Origin: Gemmatimonadota bacterium
Lineage (GTDB): Bacteria > Gemmatimonadota > Gemmatimonadetes > Gemmatimonadales > Gemmatimonadaceae
Direction of reading: 5' to 3'
Length of the DNA: 64,000 nt
Assembly: GCA_003134685.1 (NCBI GenBank)
Contig: PLCA01000013.1
Coordinates: forward strand, 106,373 to 170,372
Under the pieces are notes generated by a model. It did no database searches. It was not told the origin of the DNA and saw nothing but the letters and a program-made list of their open reading frames with translations. Below are positions 22,842-31,320 of the stretch, in pieces (position 1 is the stretch's first letter; every line of letters starts with the position of its first letter). The position numbers and the translations under genes were made by a program.

Positions 22842-23125
22842 TGCCACCACCACGGAGCCGTAGTGGGCGAAGCGCCCTCTTTCACGCGCTCGTTCTGTCG
22901 GCCGGGTTCATCACCGGTGGTCTGCTCACCCAGGTGGGACGCAGGTTCCTGCCGCCGGGCGCGGCGAAGGAGTTTTTCACCACCGGCGTGACGCCTGCCA
23001 TCGGGCCGCTGCCTGTGGATTTGGTTATACTCAAGTTTGCCATCGGCCCAATCGCGCTCGATGTGTCACTTTTGAGCCTGTTGGGTGTACTCGTGGCGTA
23101 CCTCATAGCGCGTTCGCTTTTCTAG
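22841..23125 (+). CDS. Small membrane protein, DUF4321-like
   Basis: 94 aa, two hydrophobic segments; LKFAIGPIALDVSLLSLLGVLVAYLI resembles DUF4321. Confidence 0.55.
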   Translation: MPPPRSRSGRSALFHALVLSAGFITGGLLTQVGRRFLPPGAAKEFFTTGVTPAIGPLPVDLVILKFAIGPIALDVSLLSLLGVLVAYLIARSLF

Positions 23126-23134
23126 GAGTCTTCT

Positions 23135-23410
23135 ATGTTTGGCAATCTGGGGTTCCCCGAGCTGTTGATAATCATGGTTGTGATCCTGCTTCTGTTTGGA
23201 GCGAAGCGGATCCCCGAGATCGCGGGCTCGATGGGAAAGGGAATCAGGGAATTCAAGAAGAACATCAACGAGGCGACGCGCGAAGTCACCTCGGAGACGA
23301 AGCCACCGCTGGAGTCGGACACCCAGTCGAGGCTGACGTCGGCGGAGCTCGAGCGGCGCCGCGCTGTCGACGAGGAAGTGGAGCGCCCTGCCCCTAAGAG
23401 GCTGCTCTAG
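23135..23410 (+). CDS. tatA: Twin-arginine translocase TatA/E
   Basis: MFGNLGFPELLIIMVVILLLFGAKRIPEIAGSMGKGIREFKK. Confidence 0.95.
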   Translation: MFGNLGFPELLIIMVVILLLFGAKRIPEIAGSMGKGIREFKKNINEATREVTSETKPPLESDTQSRLTSAELERRRAVDEEVERPAPKRLL

Positions 23411-23426
23411 GTACTGAACGACAAAA

Positions 23427-23474
23427 GAACGGGCGGGAGGCGTCAGTAGCATAGATGCCAGTTTGTCAGTTCAC
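23427..23474 (+). repeat. Left arm of 48 bp terminal inverted repeat around the four-helix-bundle ORF
   Basis: gaacgggcgggaggcgtcagtagcatagatgccagtttgtcagttcac; matches revcomp of 23953-24000 with 2 mismatches. Confidence 0.95.
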
Positions 23475-23566
23475 TACGCCCTGACTTTCCTCTGCGCGCG
23501 ACAAACTGACTGCAACGCGCGTTAAAGGATGTTGGGGAGGCCGGGGCGCGGTGCCTGTTTTGACGC

Positions 23567-23956
23567 GTGAGCGACTTCAAGAAGTTGAAGGTTTGGCGGA
23601 AAGGACACGCACTGGCGCTGAACGTTCATCGTGTCGCAACGCGAATCCGAGGCTCTGACAAGGTCTCGCTGCGCAATCAGATGCTGCGCGCGGCGATGTC
23701 CATCCCTACCAACATTGTAGAGGGAACGGGCCAAAAAAGCGGGATGGAATTTGCCCGATTCATCAGCATTTCCCTCAATTCAACATCCGAGCTCGAATAC
23801 CATCTGATCCTCGCGCGGGACTTCGGGGCTATCACGATCAGCGACTTCGAATCCCTCTCATCGCAGGCAATCGAAGTCCGAAAGATGCTTTACGGATTGC
23901 GAAACAGAGTCCTGGTTTTACCCCGAACGCCACGCAAACAAGTCCCGGCGTCGTGA
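23567..23956 (+). CDS. Four helix bundle protein (S23 / 23S rRNA intervening-sequence family)
   Basis: FKKLKVWRKGHALALNVHR...LRNQMLRAAMSIPTNIVEGTGQKSGMEFARFISISLNSTSELEYHLILARDFG. Confidence 0.85.
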   Translation: MSDFKKLKVWRKGHALALNVHRVATRIRGSDKVSLRNQMLRAAMSIPTNIVEGTGQKSGMEFARFISISLNSTSELEYHLILARDFGAITISDFESLSSQAIEVRKMLYGLRNRVLVLPRTPRKQVPAS

Positions 23957-24000
23957 ACTAACAAACTGGCATCTACGCTACTGACGCCTCCCGCCCGTTC
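23953..24000 (-). repeat. Right arm of 48 bp terminal inverted repeat
   Basis: gtgaactaacaaactggcatctacgctactgacgcctcccgcccgttc. Confidence 0.95.
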
Positions 24001-24060
24001 AGTTGCCGTTCAGTTCCCGCCCGTTCAGTTGCCTTACGTGTGATCTCAGATGATGATCGC

Positions 24061-24100
24061 GAGCTATTGAGTCGTGCGTCGTGAGCTATTGAGTCGTGCG
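24061..24100. repeat. Tandem duplication (period 22) of the 3' end of ppiD including its stop
   Basis: gagctattgagtcgtgcg at 24061-24078 and 24083-24100. Confidence 0.9.
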
Positions 24101-25921
24101 GCGCGACGAAGCCTCAACCTGCTTCCGCTTATCATCGACCTTGGCTACCGCTCTCAGGTTGGTAAGAAACTCCCGAACCCTCTGCTGCCTTAGCTGCTGC
24201 AGCGTCTGCGCGCGCAACGATTCCTTCTGAGCCTCGAACGCCGCGCGGCTCGACGGGATGCGATTGTCGACGCGCTCAACCACAACCTCTCCGATGGAAC
24301 GAATCGGCTCGCTGACGGTGTGAAGAGGCAGAGTGAACGCCGCGCCAACTGCCTCCGGAGCCTGCGCCAGCTCGGGCACGCCGGTAACGCGAGTGAAAGG
24401 CTTGGTGCTGACTACCTGCAGGTTCATGAGCTTCGCCGCCTGCTCCATTGAGCTCGCCGCCGCGACCCTCGCGTAGTTCATCGCCTGCGGAACCAGGGCG
24501 TCGATTTTCTTCTGCCTCAATAGATAATTGCGAATGTCCTGCTTCGCTTGGTCGAGCGAGAGAGCTCCACCGGGCGTGAGCGAATCGAGGCGCGCGAGGT
24601 AGTAACCATTCTCCGCGTCGAACAGCTCGCTGGTCTCGCCTGGCTTCGCACCCTGGAACGCCCACGGGCCGACGCTCGGGATGTACTGTCCATTCACGGT
24701 CATGGTGTTGCCTTCGACCACGGTGCTCCTGATTACCGGTATCTGGAGCGCGCGCGCCGCCTCATCGAACTTCGCGGGCTGGTCGGTGGACGCCGCGATG
24801 CGCGCCAGAGAATCCGCGCGGCGGTCCGTCTTCGATGCGGCGGAGTCGCTCTGCTCGATGTGAAGGAGGATGTGGCTCACGGTCAGCGTATCTCCCTTCC
24901 GCGCATCGACCTTGATCAGGTGATACCCGAACTGCGTCAGCACCGGCTGCGAGATCTCCCCCGGCTTGAGCGCGTACGCGGCCGTCTCGAAAGGCGCGAC
25001 GAATCTTCCTTTCGCGCCCTTGCCGAGCGAGCCGCCATTAGCGGCCGACGCCGAGTCGGCTGATTCCGCGCGCGCGACATCCGCGAACTTCTCACCGCCG
25101 AGAATTCTCGCTCTCAGCGCAAGCGCGTGCGCGCGAACCGCGGCGGAATCTGCTGCGCTCACCGCCCGGGGCACGATGATGACGGAGACTTTCGCCGTGC
25201 CGGGGCGGTCGAACATCTTCTTGTGGGTGTCGTAGTACGCGCGCACTTCGTCGTCACTCACGCGAACGGCGGAGTCGGGGATGCGCTCGGGTTCGAACGC
25301 CACGAACGAGACCTGCGCGGTGTCGTGCGTGTCCTGGAAGCGGCGCCACAGCTGCTCGCTCGAGACGTACACGTCGGTCGCGACCTGGTCGAAGAGCTTT
25401 TCCTTCGGGATCTCCGCGCGGTAGTACTGCTCGAGCTGGACGAGGAGCCCATTCTGCTTTGCCAACGGGCTGGCCAGGAAGCGCTGGTACTTGGCGGGAT
25501 CGAACTGTCCGTCGGTCTGCAGGTCGGGAGCCTGCATGAGCTGAGGCGGCGGGCTATACCGTGCCGCCTGGAGAATTTCGTCGTCTGATACTGTGATGCC
25601 GCGGCGGCTGTACTCCTGGCGGAGGAGGGCGTCGCTCACGAGCTGGTCGAACGCCTGGTCCATCAATCTCTGTCTCTGGTCGAGGGAGATGGGTTGCGTG
25701 CTGCGCTGAGTCTCGTCCTGCTCGAGATTCTGCGTTGCCTGGTACCAGGTGGAGGCGAGGATATCCTCTCGATTGACGGTCGCAACGGCGGTGGTATTGG
25801 TCACCGGCGCGCGGCCGAGCAGTCCCGAGGTCTGCGCCAGGAGAAAACCGCCGACGAACAGCACGACGATTATGATCCAGATGTATTTTGCGGAGGCCCG
25901 CATTTGCTGCAACAAGGGCAC
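24086..25921 (-). CDS. Peptidylprolyl isomerase PpiD/SurA-like, membrane anchored
   Basis: N-terminal TM; parvulin domain (VSVIIVPRAVS...FADVARAESADSASAANGGSLGKGAKGRFVAPFETAAYALKPGEISQPVLTQFGYHLIKVD). Confidence 0.9.
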   Translation of the reverse strand: MPLLQQMRASAKYIWIIIVVLFVGGFLLAQTSGLLGRAPVTNTTAVATVNREDILASTWYQATQNLEQDETQRSTQPISLDQRQRLMDQAFDQLVSDALLRQEYSRRGITVSDDEILQAARYSPPPQLMQAPDLQTDGQFDPAKYQRFLASPLAKQNGLLVQLEQYYRAEIPKEKLFDQVATDVYVSSEQLWRRFQDTHDTAQVSFVAFEPERIPDSAVRVSDDEVRAYYDTHKKMFDRPGTAKVSVIIVPRAVSAADSAAVRAHALALRARILGGEKFADVARAESADSASAANGGSLGKGAKGRFVAPFETAAYALKPGEISQPVLTQFGYHLIKVDARKGDTLTVSHILLHIEQSDSAASKTDRRADSLARIAASTDQPAKFDEAARALQIPVIRSTVVEGNTMTVNGQYIPSVGPWAFQGAKPGETSELFDAENGYYLARLDSLTPGGALSLDQAKQDIRNYLLRQKKIDALVPQAMNYARVAAASSMEQAAKLMNLQVVSTKPFTRVTGVPELAQAPEAVGAAFTLPLHTVSEPIRSIGEVVVERVDNRIPSSRAAFEAQKESLRAQTLQQLRQQRVREFLTNLRAVAKVDDKRKQVEASSRRTTQ

Positions 25922-26107
25922 TACTCCTTACACGAATTGGGGTGGCCCCGGTCGCCGGGGCGAGATGGCGTATAGCCTTGTAAACTATGAGTTTGGGGGA
26001 CCGAGATGCAAGTCGCGCGAACGCGGAGATTGCTGCATCTTTCAGTTGGTACTTAAGCGTGAAACCGGAGTTCCGGGAAGTTGTTGAGGATTGAACCGAG
26101 GTAAGCG

Positions 26108-27793
26108 ATGGATTACGACCGGTTGCGGGAGTTGCAGGAAAAATTCGAGGAGAACCCCCGTCGGTACTTCGCTCCGCTCGCGAACGAGTACCGCAAAGGC
26201 GGGCAGCCCAAGCGCGCGATAGAGATCTGCCGGTCGCAGCTCTCACAGATGCCCGGCCACATGAGCGGGCAGATTGTGTACGGCCAGTCGCTCTACGAGA
26301 CCGGCGAGTTCGAGGAGGCGCGGCTGGTGTTCGAGCGCGCGCTCACATTGGATCCCGAGAATCTCATCGCGCTGAGATCGCTTGGCGACATGTCGCTTCA
26401 GAGCGGTAATACCGTTGAGGCGCGCAAGTGGTACATGAGGCTGCTCGACGCCGATCCGAAAGACGCGCCGGTGATCGCGCTCGTGTCCGAGATCGATGCC
26501 TCGACCGATGCCAGGCCGGTTCCCACTCCGCAGGGGATTCCAGGCGTCGACATCGATGGCGGCGACCAGGCGATCCCGTTCATTGCCGACGCAGAGGGCG
26601 CGCCGGTTGCCGCCGAGAGCGCGACGCCCGAGCCGTCTTCGCCGCCCGCTCCGCTCATGCCGTCTGAAACCGCTGCAACTGCTGCCGTCGAACCCGCCCC
26701 GCCGTCACATAGGGTCGAGTCGGAAAAGGCCGCCGAGCGGACTTCGGCTCCCGAGCCAGTCGCTGCTTCCGAGCCGACGCCGCGCCCAGCGCATGTTTCC
26801 GAGGAAACCCCAGTCGCGGGCCTCGAGCGCCACTATCCTATCGATCCGACTGAAGCGGGTCTGCCCGACGAGGGGATGGGTGCGGAAGGCTTGCGTGGAG
26901 GCAGGAAGGACGATCTGATGGGTGCCGAGGGACTCCTCGGCACTGAGCCGGAATCGCCCCCCGAGCCGGTCGGGGCCGAGGGCCTCAGCGGCAAGGCTCC
27001 CCCGCAGGCGCTCGCGGGCACGACCAGCAAGAGATCTGACGACGAAGACGCGCTCGACACATGGACGCCGCCACCCGAAGTGGCGGCCCCAGAGCGCATT
27101 GAATCACCGCCAGAGCGCAGTGAGTCTCCGAAAGAAGAGCGGATGTTCTCCGGTCCGGGACCGGAGCCATTCGTCAATGAGACGATGGCGCAGCTCTATC
27201 TGCAGCAAGGCTACAGGCAGCTCGCGCTGAGAGTCTACTACCAGCTCGCCGAATCCCGCCCCGACGACCAGACGCTCAAGGCCCGCATCAAAGAGATCGA
27301 GACCGCGGACCACGCAGCGCATCCGGATTCGCCGGTGCCGCCACAAGCCGCGGCGCGCCGCGAGTCAATCGAAACGCCGCGGCGCGAAGAGCCGCGCGCA
27401 GCCCCCGAGAACATCGCCGCGCGACAGCCGTCCATCCGGGAATTTTTTGCGACGCTGGGGCGGCGACGCCCGCCGCGTTCCGCTGGGAGTCCCGGCGGAA
27501 GCTCGCGCCCGGGCAACAGCATGCCGGCCGAAACCGTTGCGCCTATGGGAAGCTCCGCTCCCACCGCTTCGCTCGACGCGGTGTTCGCCGGAGCGACCGT
27601 GAGCGCGTCGGACAGCCGCGCGGCCTCACGCCTCGCCGGCGCCTTCAGCGGCACTGCGGGCGCCTCGAGAGCCACGCCGCTGACGCCACCAGTGCCGACG
27701 CCGCGCCTGAATGCCCGGATGCCACAGACACAGGAATCGGAAGAAGACGTCGCGAAATTCCGCGCCTGGCTCGACGGGCTCACAGGCGAGTGA
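26108..27793 (+). CDS. TPR-containing protein with low-complexity linker
   Basis: N-terminal TPRs (GQSLYETGEFEEARLVFERALTLDPENLIAL); linker with three GAEGL(R/L/S)G units; second TPR-like segment (MAQLYLQQGYRQLALRVYYQLAESRPDD). Confidence 0.75.
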   Translation: MDYDRLRELQEKFEENPRRYFAPLANEYRKGGQPKRAIEICRSQLSQMPGHMSGQIVYGQSLYETGEFEEARLVFERALTLDPENLIALRSLGDMSLQSGNTVEARKWYMRLLDADPKDAPVIALVSEIDASTDARPVPTPQGIPGVDIDGGDQAIPFIADAEGAPVAAESATPEPSSPPAPLMPSETAATAAVEPAPPSHRVESEKAAERTSAPEPVAASEPTPRPAHVSEETPVAGLERHYPIDPTEAGLPDEGMGAEGLRGGRKDDLMGAEGLLGTEPESPPEPVGAEGLSGKAPPQALAGTTSKRSDDEDALDTWTPPPEVAAPERIESPPERSESPKEERMFSGPGPEPFVNETMAQLYLQQGYRQLALRVYYQLAESRPDDQTLKARIKEIETADHAAHPDSPVPPQAAARRESIETPRREEPRAAPENIAARQPSIREFFATLGRRRPPRSAGSPGGSSRPGNSMPAETVAPMGSSAPTASLDAVFAGATVSASDSRAASRLAGAFSGTAGASRATPLTPPVPTPRLNARMPQTQESEEDVAKFRAWLDGLTGE

Positions 27794-28236
27794 GAATCGC
27801 CGTCATCAATGGCCCCAACCTCAATCTGCTTGGCACGCGTGAGCCGGCTCTCTACGGGACTGAAACTCTCGCCGACATCGAGTCCCGCCTCTTGAAGGTC
27901 GCGAAGGAGCTCGGAGTCGACCTCACATTCTCGCAGCACAACGGGGAAGGGGAGATCGTCGACGCGGTTCACGCCTTGCGCGGCCGCGCCGACGGCGCGC
28001 TCGTGAACGCGGGAGCGTATAGCCACACCAGCCTCGCCATTCGCGACGCGCTCGCGGGAGTGAAGGTTCCTTTCGTGGAAGTTCATCTCACCAACATTTA
28101 CGCGCGCGAGCCCGAGCGCCGTCGCTCCGCGCTGGCCGATGTGGCGGTTGCCGTCATCTGTGGCTTCGGCGGGTACGGTTACGAGCTGGCACTTCGTGGA
28201 TTGGTGAAACAGCTTCCGGTTCCAGCCAATGGCTGA
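27790..28236 (+). CDS. aroQ: Type II 3-dehydroquinate dehydratase
   Basis: IAVINGPNLNLLGTREPALYG; FSQHNGEGEIVDAVH; NAGAYSHTSLAIRDAL; EVHLTNIYAREP. Confidence 0.95.
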   Translation: MRIAVINGPNLNLLGTREPALYGTETLADIESRLLKVAKELGVDLTFSQHNGEGEIVDAVHALRGRADGALVNAGAYSHTSLAIRDALAGVKVPFVEVHLTNIYAREPERRRSALADVAVAVICGFGGYGYELALRGLVKQLPVPANG

Positions 28237-29317
28237 TCGCCGGCCCGCCCGCGCGGGCGCGCTTCGCGATGCGATCACCACCGCGCACATCGATGCACTC
28301 GTCATCACGAGCCTTCCCAACGTGCGCTATCTCACCGGGTTCTCCGGCTCGAGCGCGCTCCTACTCGTGACCCAGCGGGATCTCCACCTCATCACCGATT
28401 TCCGCTACGACACTCAGGTGCGGGACGAAGTCGGCGATCTCGCGAAGGTCCGCATCGAAGCGCAGAGCTTGTGGACGGGACTTTGGAATTTGGCAGCAGG
28501 CCTGACTGGCATTGAGGTAGTTGGATTCGAGTCCGCGCACCTGCTGCATCGCGACTTTCAGCGTTTGCTCGCCGAGGGCACGCGCTGGCAATGGCGGCCC
28601 CAGATCAATCTGGTCGAGGCGCTGCGCGAGTCGAAGGATGCCGACGAAGTCGCGCTCATCAGGCACGCCGGAGAGATCGCGATCCGCGCGCTGACGAAGA
28701 CCATCAAGGAAATTCGGCCGGGATTGACAGAGCTGAACGTCGCTGGAATCCTCGAGCATTCGCTCCGCGATGAGGGGAGCGAAGAATTTCCCTTCTCGGC
28801 GATCGTCGCATCGGGTCCGCGGGCTGCGCTTCCGCATGCGCGCGCATCTTCACGCGTAATCGAGCGCGGTGATCTGCTCCTTCTGGATTTCGGCGCTCAG
28901 TACAAGGGCTACTGCTCCGACATCACGCGCACGATGGTGATCGGCCCCGCCTCGGGCGAGCAGCGCGAAATCTACGAGATCGTGAAGCACGCCAATGCCG
29001 TCGCTTCGAAATCTGTGCGAGCGGGAATGAAGGGACAGGATGCCGATGGTCTGGCTCGTCGCTACATTGAGGAGCGGGGCTACGGCGACGCTTTCGGACA
29101 CAGCCTCGGTCACGGGCTGGGACTCGAAGTGCACGAAGCGCCCCGGTTGGCGAAGACCGTCGAGACCCTGCTGGGAAAGGGCGCGGTGGTGACGATCGAG
29201 CCGGGAATCTACCGTCCCGGCTGGGGAGGAGTCCGCATCGAGGACGACGTTCATCTCGCCGCGAGCGGCCCGGAAATACTCACCGATTTCACCCGAGAGC
29301 TCCTCGAAGTAGCATGA
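28229..29317 (+). CDS. M24 family Xaa-Pro aminopeptidase
   Basis: LLLDFGAQYKGYCSDITRTMVIG; FGHSLGHGLGLEVHEAPRL; VTIEPGIYRPGWGGVRIEDDV. Confidence 0.95.
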   Translation: MADRRPARAGALRDAITTAHIDALVITSLPNVRYLTGFSGSSALLLVTQRDLHLITDFRYDTQVRDEVGDLAKVRIEAQSLWTGLWNLAAGLTGIEVVGFESAHLLHRDFQRLLAEGTRWQWRPQINLVEALRESKDADEVALIRHAGEIAIRALTKTIKEIRPGLTELNVAGILEHSLRDEGSEEFPFSAIVASGPRAALPHARASSRVIERGDLLLLDFGAQYKGYCSDITRTMVIGPASGEQREIYEIVKHANAVASKSVRAGMKGQDADGLARRYIEERGYGDAFGHSLGHGLGLEVHEAPRLAKTVETLLGKGAVVTIEPGIYRPGWGGVRIEDDVHLAASGPEILTDFTRELLEVA

Positions 29318-29351
29318 TCCGCGCTCAAGTGCCGACCCCATCATACGCCAA

Positions 29352-29846
29352 ATGACGATGATCGACCTCCGCTATGTGAAGAAGCTGGTGGAAATGCTCG
29401 ACGAGTCGAGTGTGGATTCGATCGAGATTTCGTCCGAGAAGGGGATGAAGATCAGGATCTCGAAGACGCCGCAGCAGCGTGGCGCGGTGCAGATGACGGC
29501 GCCGATGGCGATGCCGGCGCTGCTGCCGGCCGCTGTTCCCGTGGCGGCGGGCGCGAATTCCGGCACCGTCGAAGTGCCCAGGCTCGAGGCCGCGAAGTCG
29601 AAGTATCTGGAAGTGAAGTCGCCGATGGTCGGCACGTACTACAGCGCTCCCGAGCCGGGATCGAAGCCGTACCTCACGGTCGGTGACAGGATCAGCAAGG
29701 GTCAGATAGTTTGCATCATCGAAGCAATGAAAATCATGAACGAGATCGAGTCCGAGTTCGACGGAGTGGTGAAGGAGATTCTCGCGCAGAACGCGCATCC
29801 CGTCGAATATGGCCAGGTCCTCCTCCGCGTAGATCCCAATGGCTGA
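29352..29846 (+). CDS. accB: Acetyl-CoA carboxylase biotin carboxyl carrier protein
   Basis: C-terminal biotinyl motif CIIEAMKIMNEIESEFDG. Confidence 0.95.
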   Translation: MTMIDLRYVKKLVEMLDESSVDSIEISSEKGMKIRISKTPQQRGAVQMTAPMAMPALLPAAVPVAAGANSGTVEVPRLEAAKSKYLEVKSPMVGTYYSAPEPGSKPYLTVGDRISKGQIVCIIEAMKIMNEIESEFDGVVKEILAQNAHPVEYGQVLLRVDPNG

Positions 29847-31026
29847 AAAAATGGTTCCGCAGGCTCCAAAAATGACTCCGGCGGCTCCAAAGTCGGCCGC
29901 AGCAGGGCCGAGCTTCGACTACAAAGGCGTGCTCCAGCACATGATCCAGTCGAACGCATCGGATCTTCACCTGAAAGTCGGACGGCCTCCGACGCTCCGC
30001 ATCGATGGCCACATGATTTCCATGGAGCTGCCGGCGCTCAAGCAGGAAGACCTGCGCAGCCTCGCCGAGCAGATCATGGCGCCCAAGAACATCAAGGAGT
30101 TCTCCGAGCAGAAGGAGTCGGACTTCGCCCTCGCGGTGCCGGGCATCGGACGCTTCCGTGTCAACGCGTACCAGCAGCGCGGGACGATCGCCTACGCGCT
30201 CAGAACCGTGCCTTTCCAGGCCAAGACCATCGCGGAGCTCAACCTCCCCGAGGTGTGCGAGCGAATTTCGCTGATGCCACGCGGCTTGATTCTCGTCACG
30301 GGAATCACGGGGTCGGGAAAATCGACCGCCCTGGCGTCGATGCTTCACTACATCAACCAGAACCGGCACGCGAACATCATCACGATCGAAGATCCGATCG
30401 AATTTCTCCATCGAGATATCAAAAGCAGCATCAACCAGCGCGAAGTTGGAACCGACACCAATAGCTTCGCCCAGGCGCTGCGTCGCGTGCTGAGGCAGGA
30501 TCCCGACATTCTGCTCGTGGGCGAGATCCGCGACCTCGACACCTTGGACACGGCGCTCAAGGCGGCCGAGACGGGTCACCTCGTTTTCTCGACGCTGCAC
30601 ACGACCGATGCGACGCAGACCATCAACCGCGTCCTGTCGTTCTACCCGCCGCACCAGCAGACCGAAGTGCGCTACATGCTGTCGACGGCGCTGCGCGCGA
30701 TCATCTCGCTGCGTCTCGTTCGTCGCGCCGACAAGAAGGGGAGAGTGCCGGCGGCGGAGATCCTGGTCAACACCGAGGCAGTGCGCGACCAGATTCGCGA
30801 CCTGTCCAAGGCGCTCAACATTCCGGACCTGATCAAGGAGGGTGGTGTCGCCTACGGGATGCAGACCTTCGATCAGTCGCTCATGAACTGGTACCACAAG
30901 GGCGTGATCGCGTACGACGATGCGCTTTTCGCGTCGACCAATCCGGCGGAATTCGCGTTGCGCGCTCAGGGCATAAACGCTTCAAGTGATACCTCCTGGG
31001 ACACCGTTAAACAGGAAGTTACATAG
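29839..31026 (+). CDS. pilT: Twitching motility ATPase PilT
   Basis: GLILVTGITGSGKSTALASMLHYIN; LRQDPDILLVGEIRDLDTLDTALKAAETGHLVFSTLHTTDA. Confidence 0.95.
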   Translation: MAEKMVPQAPKMTPAAPKSAAAGPSFDYKGVLQHMIQSNASDLHLKVGRPPTLRIDGHMISMELPALKQEDLRSLAEQIMAPKNIKEFSEQKESDFALAVPGIGRFRVNAYQQRGTIAYALRTVPFQAKTIAELNLPEVCERISLMPRGLILVTGITGSGKSTALASMLHYINQNRHANIITIEDPIEFLHRDIKSSINQREVGTDTNSFAQALRRVLRQDPDILLVGEIRDLDTLDTALKAAETGHLVFSTLHTTDATQTINRVLSFYPPHQQTEVRYMLSTALRAIISLRLVRRADKKGRVPAAEILVNTEAVRDQIRDLSKALNIPDLIKEGGVAYGMQTFDQSLMNWYHKGVIAYDDALFASTNPAEFALRAQGINASSDTSWDTVKQEVT

Positions 31027-31068
31027 GGAAAGAGTGTCTCGGTCCGCGGGTCGTTCGTTTTCTTCAAC

Positions 31069-31288
31069 AGAACGGGATCCGAGATCTGAGAAGCGTAGAT
31101 CTCAGTTGTTGGTCACTACGCGGAGACGTAACCGGTGCGGCTCGGGGTACAAGCAATGGCAAATTTGCAGGTGATCCATTGAGCAGGGTCGGAGCGTGGT
31201 GACTTAGTTCTGTCATCTGTGCCCTCTGAGATCTCGGATCCCGTTCTCTTCAGCAGTTGAGATCTCGAATCCCATTCTTTTCAGTAGT
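31069..31288. repeat. Intergenic repeat element: 19 bp perfect inverted repeat (31069-31087 / 31229-31247) plus 31 bp tandem repeat (31227-31257 / 31258-31288, 4 mismatches)
   Basis: agaacgggatccgagatct ... agatctcggatcccgttct; tgagatctcgRatcccRttctYttcagYagt twice. Confidence 0.9.
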
Positions 31289-31320
31289 CAGTTTCCGGAA
31301 ACAACGCTTAATGAGCATCA

